Shown piece after piece: positions 55,412-63,999 of a stretch of 64,000 bases of DNA (its first letter is position 1; every line of letters begins with the position of its first letter). A program made the position numbers and the translations under genes. A model generated the notes under the pieces. That model worked only from the letters and a program-made list of their open reading frames with translations, was not told the origin of the DNA and did not search any database. This stretch comes from CAVQRC01 sp963715045 (GTDB lineage: Bacteria > Planctomycetota > Planctomycetia > Pirellulales > Lacipirellulaceae): contig CAVQRC010000014.1 in the NCBI GenBank assembly GCA_963715045.1, forward strand, positions 310,001 through 374,000, given 5' to 3'.

Positions 55412-55584
55412 ACTGCTGGTGGGGGTCAGGCAGGGAACAGTTCGATGCCCCGTTGCTTGTATTTACCGGTACAGCTGCACTTCAGCGTCGCAACGGCGCG
55501 ACGTGCGTCCGTCGGTGTGGTTGCGGATGGCACGTGCGTTGCTCCTTCAAGGTACTGCGGTGAAAAACAGCGATCAGGAACTAA

Positions 55585-55662
55585 GAACCTATCCCAGAAC
55601 CTGAGTGAACGCGTCCCACGGCCGGGGAATTCGGTAGTTGAAGCCAGTTTTGGGATCGGCTC
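55585..55662 (+). repeat. Dispersed hairpin repeat H, copy 3
   Basis: The inverted-repeat ends are ATCCCAGAAC (55591-55600) and GTTTTGGGAT (55647-55656). The core GTGAACGCGTCCCACGGCCG matches copies 1 and 2. It lies upstream of leader B and the PEP-CTERM gene at 55822. Confidence 0.7.
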
Positions 55663-55689
55663 TAAATGTCGCCGCATTTCGTGCGGATT

Positions 55690-55821
55690 CGCATAGCGGT
55701 ATGTGACCAGACGGTACAGCCGCGGTGAAGCGGAGAAGGAGATTGAAGCTGGTTGCTTGGCAGTCCGTCGCACCCGGGGGCGCGGCACGCCTGCTGCCCC
55801 CACAAGATGGAGGGTCGTCTC
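55690..55821 (+). promoter_or_regulatory. Conserved leader B, copy 1
   Basis: This is homologous to 60260-60387. Shared blocks include GAGATTGAAG/AAGATTGAGG, GTTGCTTGG, AGTCCGT, CCGGGGGC, GCTGCCCCCAC and ATGGAGGGT immediately before the start codon. It probably carries the ribosome binding site (GGAGG) and maybe promoter elements. Confidence 0.5.
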
Positions 55822-56601
55822 ATGTTCAGGATATTCTCGATTGCCACGTCGGTGGCATGCGTCTTGTTGGTGTTCGTGCCTGCCGGGAACGCGTTCGACT
55901 ACACGATCCTCGTCGATGATTTCAATGATGGGAATGATGACGGGTGGACACTCTTCGACAGCACCACAGACGATCCGTGGGGACCAGGAACTTTTGATCC
56001 AACCAGTGGCGAGTATCACATCTATGGTGCCGGCGTGGTGCCGATGGGCGAGGCGGGCTGGATGGGAGCCTATTGGGATGCGTCTGAAGATCCTCTGTTC
56101 ACCAACGGGTTCCTGCAGGCGAAGATCCGGGCCAACGATCCCACGTCGATCGTCATCCTGATGATGCGTCTCACGGAGGGCGGAAACTACTACGCATTCG
56201 GAGCGAACCCGGTTGCCCAGAGGTTTTTCCTGAGCAAATTCGTAGGGGATCGGGAAGTGTTTGTCGAAGGCGTCACTACCGATCCTCCCTTCCAAGCCGG
56301 CGAAGACTGGATTCTTGAGGCGGGGGCGGTTGGCAGCCAGCTATCCATGACGGCGTGGAAACTCGGCGAGCCCAAGCCGCTGGTGCCACAGTGGACCTAC
56401 ACCGACCCCACAAGCCTCGCAGGCGGAGCGATCGGCCTGATCACGTGGCACTGGGCACTTGAACAGACTCCGCCTGGCATCGTTGACGTAACCTACGACG
56501 ACATCAACTTCACGCCGGTCCCGGAACCCACGTGCGTCCTCCTGGCAGTCATCGGTGTGATCGCTCTTGCTGCCCATGGGCGGCAGAGCATTCGCGTCTA
56601 G
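55822..56601 (+). CDS. PEP-CTERM secreted protein e
   Basis: This intact 259-residue protein has GGAGGGT upstream of ATG 55822 (ATG 55807 is in frame but covers the ribosome binding site). Signal peptide: FSIATSVACVLLVFVPAGNA. The domain begins ILVDDFNDGNDDGWTLFDST, with FLQAKIRANDPTSIVILMMR and WILEAGAVGSQLSMTAWKLG, the same general LamG-like plan as its neighbours. The end is PVPEPTCVLLAVIGVIALAA plus a basic tail. It is the full-length counterpart of the short gene at 59905. Confidence 0.85.
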   Translation: MFRIFSIATSVACVLLVFVPAGNAFDYTILVDDFNDGNDDGWTLFDSTTDDPWGPGTFDPTSGEYHIYGAGVVPMGEAGWMGAYWDASEDPLFTNGFLQAKIRANDPTSIVILMMRLTEGGNYYAFGANPVAQRFFLSKFVGDREVFVEGVTTDPPFQAGEDWILEAGAVGSQLSMTAWKLGEPKPLVPQWTYTDPTSLAGGAIGLITWHWALEQTPPGIVDVTYDDINFTPVPEPTCVLLAVIGVIALAAHGRQSIRV

Positions 56602-57305
56602 CGTACCTGTCCGGTGAAGTCCATCTTGCGGGACGTGGTCATCTGGGGATGGTCGACAATCGATCGCCCCGGGAGAGCGGCACGGCTCGCGATTCGGCTT
56701 TAGAACGTGCGTGGCGGCAGCGGATGCATGAGGGTATGAGCGGAGCGGGCTGAAGATCCGAGAGTTCTGCCAGCAGGAGGGACTCGTAGCTTACCAATTC
56801 CGTTGGTGGCGATCGGAGCTGAAGCGATGCGCTGCAAAGTCTGGAGCGAACAGGGATCGCGGCAAGGCGAGGAAGCCCGGCCAGAAGGGAACGAAGAAGA
56901 AACACCGTACGACGACGAAGAGCCAGTTTTCCAGACTGGCCTGAGGAGCGCTCAGCCGCAGACCATCGCAGCCATGAAAGTTCAGCGTCGCCCGCACGGG
57001 CCGCCGATTACGCTCCAGTAGAGGTAAAGATGTTTGGCGTCGGTCGAACCGGAAAACGCCGTATTGACCGAGACGGCGGACTATGCGAACACCGACCGTC
57101 GCGCCGAAACCCGCAGCACGCCGTGGCCGTCTCTCCTCGCCTCCGTGCGAGCGGCATCCGTCTCAATCCGACTTCCGTAACCCCATCCTTCCTCAGTGCA
57201 TGAACACGCCATGGAGGACGAAAGACTTAAACGCCGTCAAAAGTGGTGGCCAATCCTGCTGAGCGGGCGGCCGTTGGCATTGCCGTCTATTCTGTCCTCG
57301 TGGCT
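56602..57305. other. Intergenic region with a transposase-accessory relic
   Basis: About 700 bp between protein e and the TrkA-family gene. Its only recognisable content is the IS66-like fragment at 56690-56955. Confidence 0.5.
56690..56955 (+). pseudogene. IS66-type TnpA-like accessory protein fragment
   Basis: Across one frame change the translation gives RAWRQRMHEGMS, then GLKIREFCQQEGLVAYQFRW and WRSELKR, followed by a Lys/Arg-rich tail. This resembles the small helix-turn-helix protein (TnpA-like) encoded by IS66-family elements, which has a W-x-x-R..SGL-x-x-x-xFC..EG..-x-F-x-x-W-R-x-x-L pattern. No TnpB, TnpC or terminal repeats are found nearby. It is a degraded insertion-sequence remnant. 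Confidence 0.45.
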
Positions 57306-57962
57306 CTACTTGAGGCTTGCCGCTTTTTTGAGCGCGGCGTCATCGCCAGCCACAAGCAGTGTATGCGAGTCCTTGAGTAAATAGTCGGGGTCAGGTGTCG
57401 CCGTTATCTTGTCAGTCAGGACATCGTGAAGCGCGACGATGGTGAGATCGTAATTCTGGCGAAGCTCCAGTTCGCGAATCGACTTGCCGTGCCAACTACT
57501 CGGGACACCCATCTCTTGAATGCTGAAGTCAGTACCTAACCTGACATAGTTCAGAAGCGCCGAACCGCTGACCCGGGCAGAAAGTGCAAGGGCCGTGTCG
57601 CGCTCGGGAAAGACGACATCGGTGACGCCGATACGATGCATCACACGGGCATGATCGCTCGACACGACCTTGACGAAAATATCCTTCACTTTCAGATCCT
57701 TCAGGGCCATCGTTGCCAGGATACTCGACGCGATATCGTCGCCCGTCGAGACGATGGCAGCGTCGGCCTCGGCAGCCCCAATCCGGCGAAGAATCTCTAC
57801 GTCTGTAGCGTCGCCGACAGCAGCATGCGAAACAAACTTCGCCAGCCTGTCGACCAAGTCACCTTCAAGATCGACCGCAATGACATCGTGCCCGATTTCT
57901 GACAACGAATTAGCCACGGTGAAACCAAAGTTTCCCAGGCCAACGATAATGAACCGCTTCAT
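57306..57962 (-). CDS. TrkA/KtrA-family potassium uptake regulatory subunit
   Basis: This 218-residue cytosolic RCK protein has an N-terminal Rossmann RCK_N domain MKRFIIVGLGNFGFTVANSL with the GxGxxG NAD/ATP-binding motif, then VIAVDLEGDLVDRL and VVGDATD-like AVGDATDVEILRR. The C-terminal RCK_C domain ends in SHTLLVAGDDAALKK. It gates the membrane pore encoded by the upstream gene. It starts 27 nt after the TrkH-family stop, one operon. The single RCK pair matches KtrA rather than the duplicated TrkA of enterobacteria. Confidence 0.9.
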   Translation of the reverse strand: MKRFIIVGLGNFGFTVANSLSEIGHDVIAVDLEGDLVDRLAKFVSHAAVGDATDVEILRRIGAAEADAAIVSTGDDIASSILATMALKDLKVKDIFVKVVSSDHARVMHRIGVTDVVFPERDTALALSARVSGSALLNYVRLGTDFSIQEMGVPSSWHGKSIRELELRQNYDLTIVALHDVLTDKITATPDPDYLLKDSHTLLVAGDDAALKKAASLK

Positions 57963-57989
57963 GACAGTCTCCCATGTTCAGCTGGGGAG

Positions 57990-59483
57990 TTAGCCTACAA
58001 CCACGTCTTCATAAGCAAGTCGAAAGCGGCCGCCGCTGGAGAGGCGGACGATGAGTGCGGCAGCAATGGAGAGCGGTCCAGTCCGTCCCGCAAACATCAG
58101 AACTATGACAACCCACCGAGAGGGAAGCGAAAGCTCCGGCGTGAATCCCATCGACAGCCCAACCGTGTTGAATGCGCTTGCGGTTTCGAACAGGCGTACC
58201 ATGAACTCCTGTGTCGCTCCGTAGGCGTCTCCGATGAAAGCAAGTACAAAGACGCCCAGTACGACGATTCCCGTGGCAATCACAAACAAGCCAGTCGCCC
58301 GCTGAATCGTTTCGGCGGGAATCGAGCGACCCGCGAAGCTTGCGGTCGCGTGGGATCGCAGGCGTGACCATGCAAGCAGGCCAAGCAAGGCACAGGTGGT
58401 CGTTTTCATTCCGCCAGCGGTTGAGCCGGGAGAGCCTCCAATCATCATCAGGATGATCGTGAGAAAGTTTGTGCTGTCCGATGCTGCCCCGTAATCGATC
58501 GTATTGAATCCTGCGGTACGTGCCGTGACGCTCATGAAGAAGGAGTTGGTGAGCTTATCGATTACCGACAGCTCTACCAGGACTCCGCGCCATTCGAATA
58601 CAGCGAATATCGGCCAGCTTCCAAACAGAAGCAATACGCTGGTCGCAAGGACCAGCTTGCTGTGGACGGACAAGCGACGCACGCGCTTGTTTCTCCGGAT
58701 ATATCGCTGGTGAAGTTCCTCCATCGTGATGAATCCGAGACCGCCGGCAATCACCAGAATGGAAATCACCGCGAGCGTTCCCCAGGAATGCTGGTGTCCG
58801 ACCAGCGAAGACGAGTTGGTTGAGAATCCCGCGTTGCAGAATGCGCTTACGGAATGGAAGATTGCCGGCCAGGTGGCCTCTTGCATTCCAAGCCGGGGTG
58901 CCCAAAGGACGTATAGCGCAAGAGCACCAATTGCTTCGAAGAGGAAGGTGAACAGAACGACATCCATGATGAGTTTCTTCGCTGGAACGTGAGGCAGCAT
59001 GTGCCGGGCCCCGGCGGCGAGATTTTCTGTTCCTAGCGAAGGGCGGCCGCCGAGTGCGGTGATGACCACACTGGTGAGAACGAGCATCCCCAGGCCCCCG
59101 AGTTGGATCAGGACCAGAACGACTGCCTGCCCGAACGGTGTAAAATAGGTCGCTGTGTCGACAACGATCAGACCCGTTACACAAACAGCACTTGTCGACG
59201 TGAAGACTGCATCAGTCCAGCTCAAGCCTTCGTCCCGATACAAGCCGGGCATAAACTTGAGCGCCAGGGTGCCGGCAAGGATCAGTGCGAGGAAGGAGAC
59301 CACGAAGAGTTCTGCCGGGGCCAGCCTACGAGGCTGAATCGGTCGTCGCGAACCTCGACCGCGGAAATTGCGCGGCGAGTTGGTCTTGGTCGTTCTGTTG
59401 GGACGAGTCGGTGGGACCACAGCGAGGACCTCCACATGCGGCCTGCCTGCGCTCACGAGCGGTGAAAGCGGGCCATTAGACAA
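57990..59483 (-). CDS. TrkH/KtrB-family potassium uptake membrane subunit
   Basis: This is an ion-translocating subunit of about 497 residues. After a basic cytosolic N-terminus, four pore repeats with selectivity-filter Gly residues are visible: TSAVCVTGLIVVD, VSAFCNAGFSTNS, VTARTAGFNTID and ASAFNTVGLSMG. Intervening helices are strongly hydrophobic, and GGSPGSTAGGMKTTT lies before the last repeat as in the family. The first part reads ELFVVSFLALILAGTLALKF. It forms the K+ channel-like transporter with the RCK protein downstream. The pair is intact and lies between two duplicated PEP-CTERM blocks. Confidence 0.92.
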   Translation of the reverse strand: MSNGPLSPLVSAGRPHVEVLAVVPPTRPNRTTKTNSPRNFRGRGSRRPIQPRRLAPAELFVVSFLALILAGTLALKFMPGLYRDEGLSWTDAVFTSTSAVCVTGLIVVDTATYFTPFGQAVVLVLIQLGGLGMLVLTSVVITALGGRPSLGTENLAAGARHMLPHVPAKKLIMDVVLFTFLFEAIGALALYVLWAPRLGMQEATWPAIFHSVSAFCNAGFSTNSSSLVGHQHSWGTLAVISILVIAGGLGFITMEELHQRYIRRNKRVRRLSVHSKLVLATSVLLLFGSWPIFAVFEWRGVLVELSVIDKLTNSFFMSVTARTAGFNTIDYGAASDSTNFLTIILMMIGGSPGSTAGGMKTTTCALLGLLAWSRLRSHATASFAGRSIPAETIQRATGLFVIATGIVVLGVFVLAFIGDAYGATQEFMVRLFETASAFNTVGLSMGFTPELSLPSRWVVIVLMFAGRTGPLSIAAALIVRLSSGGRFRLAYEDVVVG

Positions 59484-59679
59484 CGTTTTCCGCAGCTGGC
59501 CAAGGTCGCTCGATTACCAAGCGGTCAGGAAGACGAAGCTTCAGAGAAGAATCCTGGCGTGCTGCCGAATTCTGAACGTAATTCTCTGGGGGACTGATCC
59601 TCGGAGCCCCTTGTCTAACGTGTGTCGGCGATGCCTCAGGAGGCCACTTTCTATCGATTCGCTTCTTGACCCAAAAAAA
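59484..59679. other. Upstream region of the Trk operon
   Basis: About 200 bp divergent from leader A copy 2. The potassium-uptake promoter should lie here on the minus strand. No specific box is evident. Confidence 0.35.
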
Positions 59680-59904
59680 ATGACCTCCCGGGCGATTTAC
59701 CTGAGTGGATTTGCCGACAAACGTCGCATTGGATTGTAGAGGGTCGTAACGAGATCAAAGACCGAAGTTCGTCGAGCCCGGGCAGACCGGCGGGTCGGAC
59801 GCGGCGAAGGCTGCTGTTCGCTCATCGCCACGCGGGAGACCGACAGTCGTGTTGGTTCGGGGATGTTGGTCCGGTGAATACGTTCGCAAACGGAGGGCTA
59901 TGAG
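59680..59904 (+). promoter_or_regulatory. Conserved leader A, copy 2
   Basis: This is the second copy of the leader at 54060-54322, ending with CGGAGGGCTATGAG before ATG 59905. Conservation outside coding DNA on both sides of the Trk operon points to segmental duplication or shared control. Confidence 0.55.
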
Positions 59905-60249
59905 ATGCTCGGTCGCATGATGGCCACTACGGCACTGGGATGCGTTGTCGGGCTGGCAAGCTCAGGCGAAGTGTTCGCCACGACGATCCTCGTCGATGAT
60001 TTCAACGACGGGAATGACGACGGGTGGACGCGGTACGACAGCACGACGACGGATCCTTGGGGACCGGATGGAATCGGAGTCATCACCTGGCACTGGCCGC
60101 TTGCGCAAGCACCCCCTGGCATCGTTGACGTTACTTTCGACGACATTTACTTCACGCCCATCCCGGAACCGACTTGCTTCGTCCTGGCAGCACTCGGCGT
60201 AATCGCCCTTGCTGCGTGTGGGCGGCAGAGGAAAAAGCGAGTGCGATGA
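59905..60249 (+). CDS. Short PEP-CTERM protein, internal-deletion derivative
   Basis: This 114-residue protein has a signal peptide (MMATTALGCVVGLASSGEVF) related to that of the PD40 gene. Its body matches both ends of protein e: ILVDDFNDGNDDGWTRYDST and DPWGP join directly to IGVITWHWPLAQAPPGIVDV, DDIYFTPIPEPTCFVLAALG. Around 150 residues of the central domain are missing relative to protein e, in frame. It is therefore an exported mini-protein with a PEP-CTERM signal. Ribosome binding site CGGAGGG precedes the ATG. Whether it is functional is unknown. Confidence 0.75.
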   Translation: MLGRMMATTALGCVVGLASSGEVFATTILVDDFNDGNDDGWTRYDSTTTDPWGPDGIGVITWHWPLAQAPPGIVDVTFDDIYFTPIPEPTCFVLAALGVIALAACGRQRKKRVR

Positions 60250-60259
60250 CCGCTTGGGC

Positions 60260-60387
60260 GTTGTAGAGCCGCCACAGCCGTGCGGAAGCACAGTTGAAGA
60301 TTGAGGCCTGTTGCTTGGGAGTCCGTTGCAACCGGGGGCCCGGCACGAAGGTTGCCCCGCTGCCCCCACTGAATGGAGGGTAGACTC
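60260..60387 (+). promoter_or_regulatory. Conserved leader B, copy 2
   Basis: This is homologous to 55690-55821 and likewise ends ATGGAGGGT-AGACTC before the start codon of a PEP-CTERM gene. Confidence 0.5.
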
Positions 60388-61437
60388 ATGTTCCGCCAAC
60401 TCTTGATCGCTACAGCCCTGGGATGCGTCGTCATCATGTTCTTACCGACGGATGCCGCGGGCACGGTGTCGCTGCCGTTCGTTGATGATTTCGAAGATGG
60501 CAACGCGACGGACGATTCGCCGATAAGCTGGGTACCCCTGGATATTGGCTACGCTTCAACGATTCAGGACATCGAGACGTCTCCGCCCGACGGCGAGCTG
60601 GAGTACACGATGAGTCGCACGACCAATCTTCCCGGGTTGAATGAAATGTACGCTGCGACGACGGACCTGAATGCTCAAGATCTGTCGATTCGCACCCAGT
60701 TCAGGTTTCTGCAGGGCAATCCGGATGATGATAGTCTTGTTTACGGTGGCATCGTGGCACGCGTCACCCCGTACGATCCTCGCGACTCGCTCCCGGAGAA
60801 CACCAGGGTCTATTATGCCTATGCATGGAATGTTCCGTCGCGTCCCGATCCCGCGACGCGGACTGGCATCGATCTGGCTGTTTGGGACGGGCCCGGGGAC
60901 GGCTGGGACGTATTGACGGGAACGTACCTCGATCTGGACGTGACGCAAGAAGACGTCATCCTGCAGATGGACTTGAATGGGGATGATATCAGCGCTCGAG
61001 CCTGGCGACCGGGGGAGCCAATGCCATCGTCGCCACAGATCTCAATCAGAAATGCACGCGTTGAACCCGGAGGGATCGGGTTCTTCTCTGGCGATTACAC
61101 GGAACCAGGCGACGCTTTCACGAGCGCTTTCCGATGGATTGAGGCGGTCCCGCTCCTGGCAGCCGACTTCGACAGCGACCGCGACGTGGACGGCGAAGAC
61201 TTCCTCGCTTGGCAGGCCAACTTCGGCCTCATGATGGACGCCACCAAGCGGCAGGGTGATTTCGACAACGACGGCGATGTGGATGGGCAGGATTTTGTCG
61301 GCTGGCAATCCGAATTTGGCAGCGTAGTCAGCAACAGTGCCCTCACCCAAGCCGCCGTGCCTGAGCCCACAGCCCTAGCACTCACGCTTGTCATGGCAGG
61401 GATAGTTTGGCAACGGCGACGTTCACGCTTTAATTGA
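60388..61437 (+). CDS. PEP-CTERM LamG-like protein with dockerin-like EF-hand loops
   Basis: This intact protein has about 349 residues. GGAGGGT precedes ATG 60388 (ATG 60373 is an in-frame alternative). Signal peptide: LLIATALGCVVIMFLPTDA. The LamG-like part starts VSLPFVDDFEDGNATDDSPI, with DLSIRTQFRFLQGNPDDDSL and VILQMDLNGDDISARAWRPG. Two calcium-loop repeats follow: DFDSDRDVDGEDFLAWQ and DFDNDGDVDGQDFVGWQ. It ends AVPEPTALALTLVMAGIVWQRRR, a PEP-CTERM signal. The combination links the LamG-like and dockerin-like families in one exported protein. Confidence 0.87.
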   Translation: MFRQLLIATALGCVVIMFLPTDAAGTVSLPFVDDFEDGNATDDSPISWVPLDIGYASTIQDIETSPPDGELEYTMSRTTNLPGLNEMYAATTDLNAQDLSIRTQFRFLQGNPDDDSLVYGGIVARVTPYDPRDSLPENTRVYYAYAWNVPSRPDPATRTGIDLAVWDGPGDGWDVLTGTYLDLDVTQEDVILQMDLNGDDISARAWRPGEPMPSSPQISIRNARVEPGGIGFFSGDYTEPGDAFTSAFRWIEAVPLLAADFDSDRDVDGEDFLAWQANFGLMMDATKRQGDFDNDGDVDGQDFVGWQSEFGSVVSNSALTQAAVPEPTALALTLVMAGIVWQRRRSRFN

Positions 61438-61504
61438 CTTTAGTATTCGCCGCCCGGTTTGTTGTCAGTACCCCAAGTCGCCGGGCGAACTCTTGGAAGG
61501 AATC

Positions 61505-61630
61505 TCCCGTTTTCGCGTTCGCTTTCCAACCGGGCCGCATTCCTACTCAATGGGCGACTGCACCGAGGGAGAGGCTGGTGCCCGGCCGCGCAATCGGCCA
61601 AGCCAACAGTCCGAGACTGTCGCCAGGGTT
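61505..61630 (+). repeat. Dispersed repeat family E, copy 2
   Basis: This matches 34318-34444 over its full length with scattered substitutions, including GTTTTCGCGTTCGCTTTCCA and CCGCGCAATCGGCCAAGC. Confidence 0.7.
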
Positions 61631-61690
61631 GTCTCTTTCGCTGGAGGCGCGGCAGCCGAAACCGCATTCTCGCCCGAGTGAAGCCAGCCG

Positions 61691-61726
61691 AGCCGAGCAG
61701 GCCCGTTGAGCCGAGCAGGCCCGTTG
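61691..61726 (+). repeat. 18-bp tandem duplication
   Basis: AGCCGAGCAGGCCCGTTG occurs twice in direct succession. Confidence 0.8.
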
Positions 61727-62055
61727 AGGAGTACCTTGGTTATGAAGCCCTGCTGCAAGCCAATGGTCTCCTGTGCAGTCAGCCGTTTCGTCAGTTGCCT
61801 TTCTTTGGCTTTCCAGATTGCTTTTGCTGGCACGACGCCTATATTTAGCCTCGTCAAATCCATCGACCTGTGCCCCTTCAGGCGGCCAATGTCAAGCGAC
61901 CCACTCGCCGATGTATTTGACGCAGAGTAGCCGGTTTCGTCCGTGCAAGCCGGCGGCCAACCAATTGGCCCACTGCTGCCACCCCAGGCGGTTGGTAACC
62001 AACCATCTCTTCGACGTTATTTCTTGTCCGCGTCCTCAAGTGGAGAAGGCTGAAG

Positions 62056-63449
62056 ATGACTACCATGAAAGCATTGTTGAGTGCGACGGCCTGGGTGTCA
62101 CTGGTCGGGCTGGTGCTGGCCCCCGCGTCAGGCACCGATTTCGTCAACATCACGTTTGAGAGTGGCAGCCTGGGTAACGGCGACGGTTGGGAGTTGTGGT
62201 CCGACTCCGGCCTGAACCTCGCCGAGATCGGCAGCACCGGCCGCTCCTTCTTGACGGGTACCGCCGGCAATGATGAAGCCCTCTTTATCACACCAACCAA
62301 TGATCCTGGCGTGGACGTCGGTCAATTTCGAGGGCGCTATCTTTACCACCGAAACACCCATCACCTTCGATCCGCTCGCAGCGGGCAAAGTCATTTTCCT
62401 CCAGTACGAGACGTTTTCAGACATCTCAACATTCGCCGACCAATTTTTCAAAGCCGAGGTGCGATTCGGCTTGGCAGGCGACGGAACTTCGTACGGGGCG
62501 TTCGATAGCTCTCGGAGTAGCGAGTGGTTGGGCAACACGAACTACAACACCGAGCCGAGCGGCCAGAATCAGCAAGGACGGGCCGCAACAGGGCCCACGA
62601 CCTCGGTTTTCTCGGATATTCGCTACGACGGCGATCTCGTCCAGCCGGGGCAGGTTAACGAGAACATCTTTCTCGATACCACATCGCTCATGAGTTACGT
62701 CTATCGCCCCGTCGACTCGGGGACGAATATCGAAGGTCAAAACGATAACGGGAGCGAGGTTCGTACGGGCGAAGGGCTCAGTGGCGACCCCAACGGTAGT
62801 CCGCCGACGAATATCCTGATAACTCCTACGATGGGCTCCACGATCGACAGGATCATCGTTCACTTACGTCGGCATGTTGGCTTCTACGACGGCGATGGTC
62901 CAGGCTTTGACGAGTCTTTTGAACGGTTTCAGCGGGCACACGGGGATTGCCACGGGCGTGGCCCTCGATGAGGCGAAGTTCGGTTTCAAGTCGCTGCGGA
63001 TCGGCCAGACCGACGTCACTGATTTCAACCTCGACGGCACGACCGACGCCGAAGATCTGGCAATTCTCATGGACAACATGAACCTGGGTTTGACGGGTAC
63101 CGCCACGATGTTTGAGGGCGATATCGACAACGATCGAGATGTGGACGCAGACGACTTGGCTCTATTCCCCTCCATCGAGTTTAGTGAAGCGGACTTCGAT
63201 CAAGATGGCGACGTTGACGGCGAGGACTTCCTCACCTGGCAGGCTGGCTTCCAAGTCGACGGTCGCGGGGACGCTGACGGTGACGGCGATACGGATGGAA
63301 ACGACTTCCTTATCTGGCAAAGCCAGTTTGGTTCAGGCAGTGGTTCAGGCAGTGGTTCAGGCAGCTTGGCGGCGGTTCCGGAGCCAGGGTCTATGATGCT
63401 TTTGGCTGCAGCGATCGTCGGCATCGTCTTTGTCACACGTCGGCAGTAA
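62056..63449 (+). CDS. PEP-CTERM protein with dockerin-like loops (two frameshifts)
   Basis: The ATG at 62056 opens a signal peptide (ALLSATAWVSLVGLVLAPAS) and the start of a secreted domain (NITFESGSLGNGDGWELWSD). Near 62320 the frame moves by one extra base into VNFEGAIFTTETPITFDPLA and continues through AEVRFGLAGDGTSYGAF. A second one-base change between about 62870 and 62930 leads to GFSGHTGIATGVALDEAKFG. EF-hand-like loops follow (DFNLDGTTDAEDLAILMDNM, DIDNDRDVDADDLALF, DFDQDGDVDGEDFLTWQ, DADGDGDTDGNDFLIWQ), then a Gly-Ser linker and PEP-CTERM signal VPEPGSMMLLAAAIVGIVFV. Read through, it is about 463 residues. Confidence 0.78.
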
Positions 63450-63484
63450 TGAGTGTTTGGCTCGCCTGTTCGCTGATTCCCCCC

Positions 63485-63517
63485 ATTCCCCGCCGGCTCG
63501 CGACACCGGCGGGGAAT
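63485..63517. terminator. Strong hairpin between convergent genes
   Basis: ATTCCCCGCCGG pairs perfectly with CCGGCGGGGAAT (12 bp) around a 9-nt loop. It lies between two convergent genes, so it may terminate or stabilise transcripts from both sides. A T tract is lacking, so it is not a canonical intrinsic terminator. Confidence 0.5.
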
Positions 63518-63588
63518 GACGTGGTTCAGTTTGCGACAGACAATCTGACGACGCGAGACGGAAAGCGCGAAAGGGAGAGAGGTTCGGG

Positions 63589-63999
63589 TTAATCCTGTAG
63601 CAAGGCAGGAGGGGTCAGCCGGAGAATGAATTCTCCCTCAGCGCACTCGATGGACTTTGGCGTGACGGACTCTCCTCCGCCTTTGGCCGTGCGCAGAACC
63701 AGCTCTGGAAGCGGCCCTGTCGCGTCGAGATACAAGTCGCCGTGGAGCCGCAACTCTTTCTTGGGCACCCAGTGCGAGAGCGTCGAAATCGGCAGGCTCA
63801 GCCGACCGATGCTGACTTGTGCGAGCTGAAACCTGGCTCCCTCGTCGACCGCCGGACGAGGGACGAACCCGGCGGACAACACGACGTCACCGGCAGGAGT
63901 CGCCAGCTTGAAGGCGAGCAGGACCTGCCCCTGGTCGAATCGGATTCGCGGATCGCGGACGTCTCCGCTGTTGAAGCCGGACTCATCCGACGCGAGCAA
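63589..63999 (-). CDS. Hypothetical protein, C-terminal part (runs off the window)
   Basis: The visible 136 residues include DPRIRFDQGQVLLAFKLATP, then VVLSAGFVPRPAVDEGARFQ, LSLPISTLSHWVPKKELRLH and GEFILRLTPPALLQD. This alternating-strand pattern faintly resembles periplasmic/extracytoplasmic lipid-binding-like domains (YpmS- or LmeA-like), but I do not firmly recognise the family. The true start lies beyond position 64000. Its stop precedes the strong hairpin at 63485-63517. Confidence 0.6.
   Translation of the reverse strand: MLASDESGFNSGDVRDPRIRFDQGQVLLAFKLATPAGDVVLSAGFVPRPAVDEGARFQLAQVSIGRLSLPISTLSHWVPKKELRLHGDLYLDATGPLPELVLRTAKGGGESVTPKSIECAEGEFILRLTPPALLQD

Larger units (their letters stand above)
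61438..62055. other. Intergenic region with repeat E and an 18-bp duplication
   Basis: About 620 bp. It carries repeat E copy 2 (61505-61630) and two perfect tandem copies of an 18-bp unit at 61691-61726. The minus-strand frame 61543-61863 is mostly repeat sequence and is not called. Confidence 0.5.
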
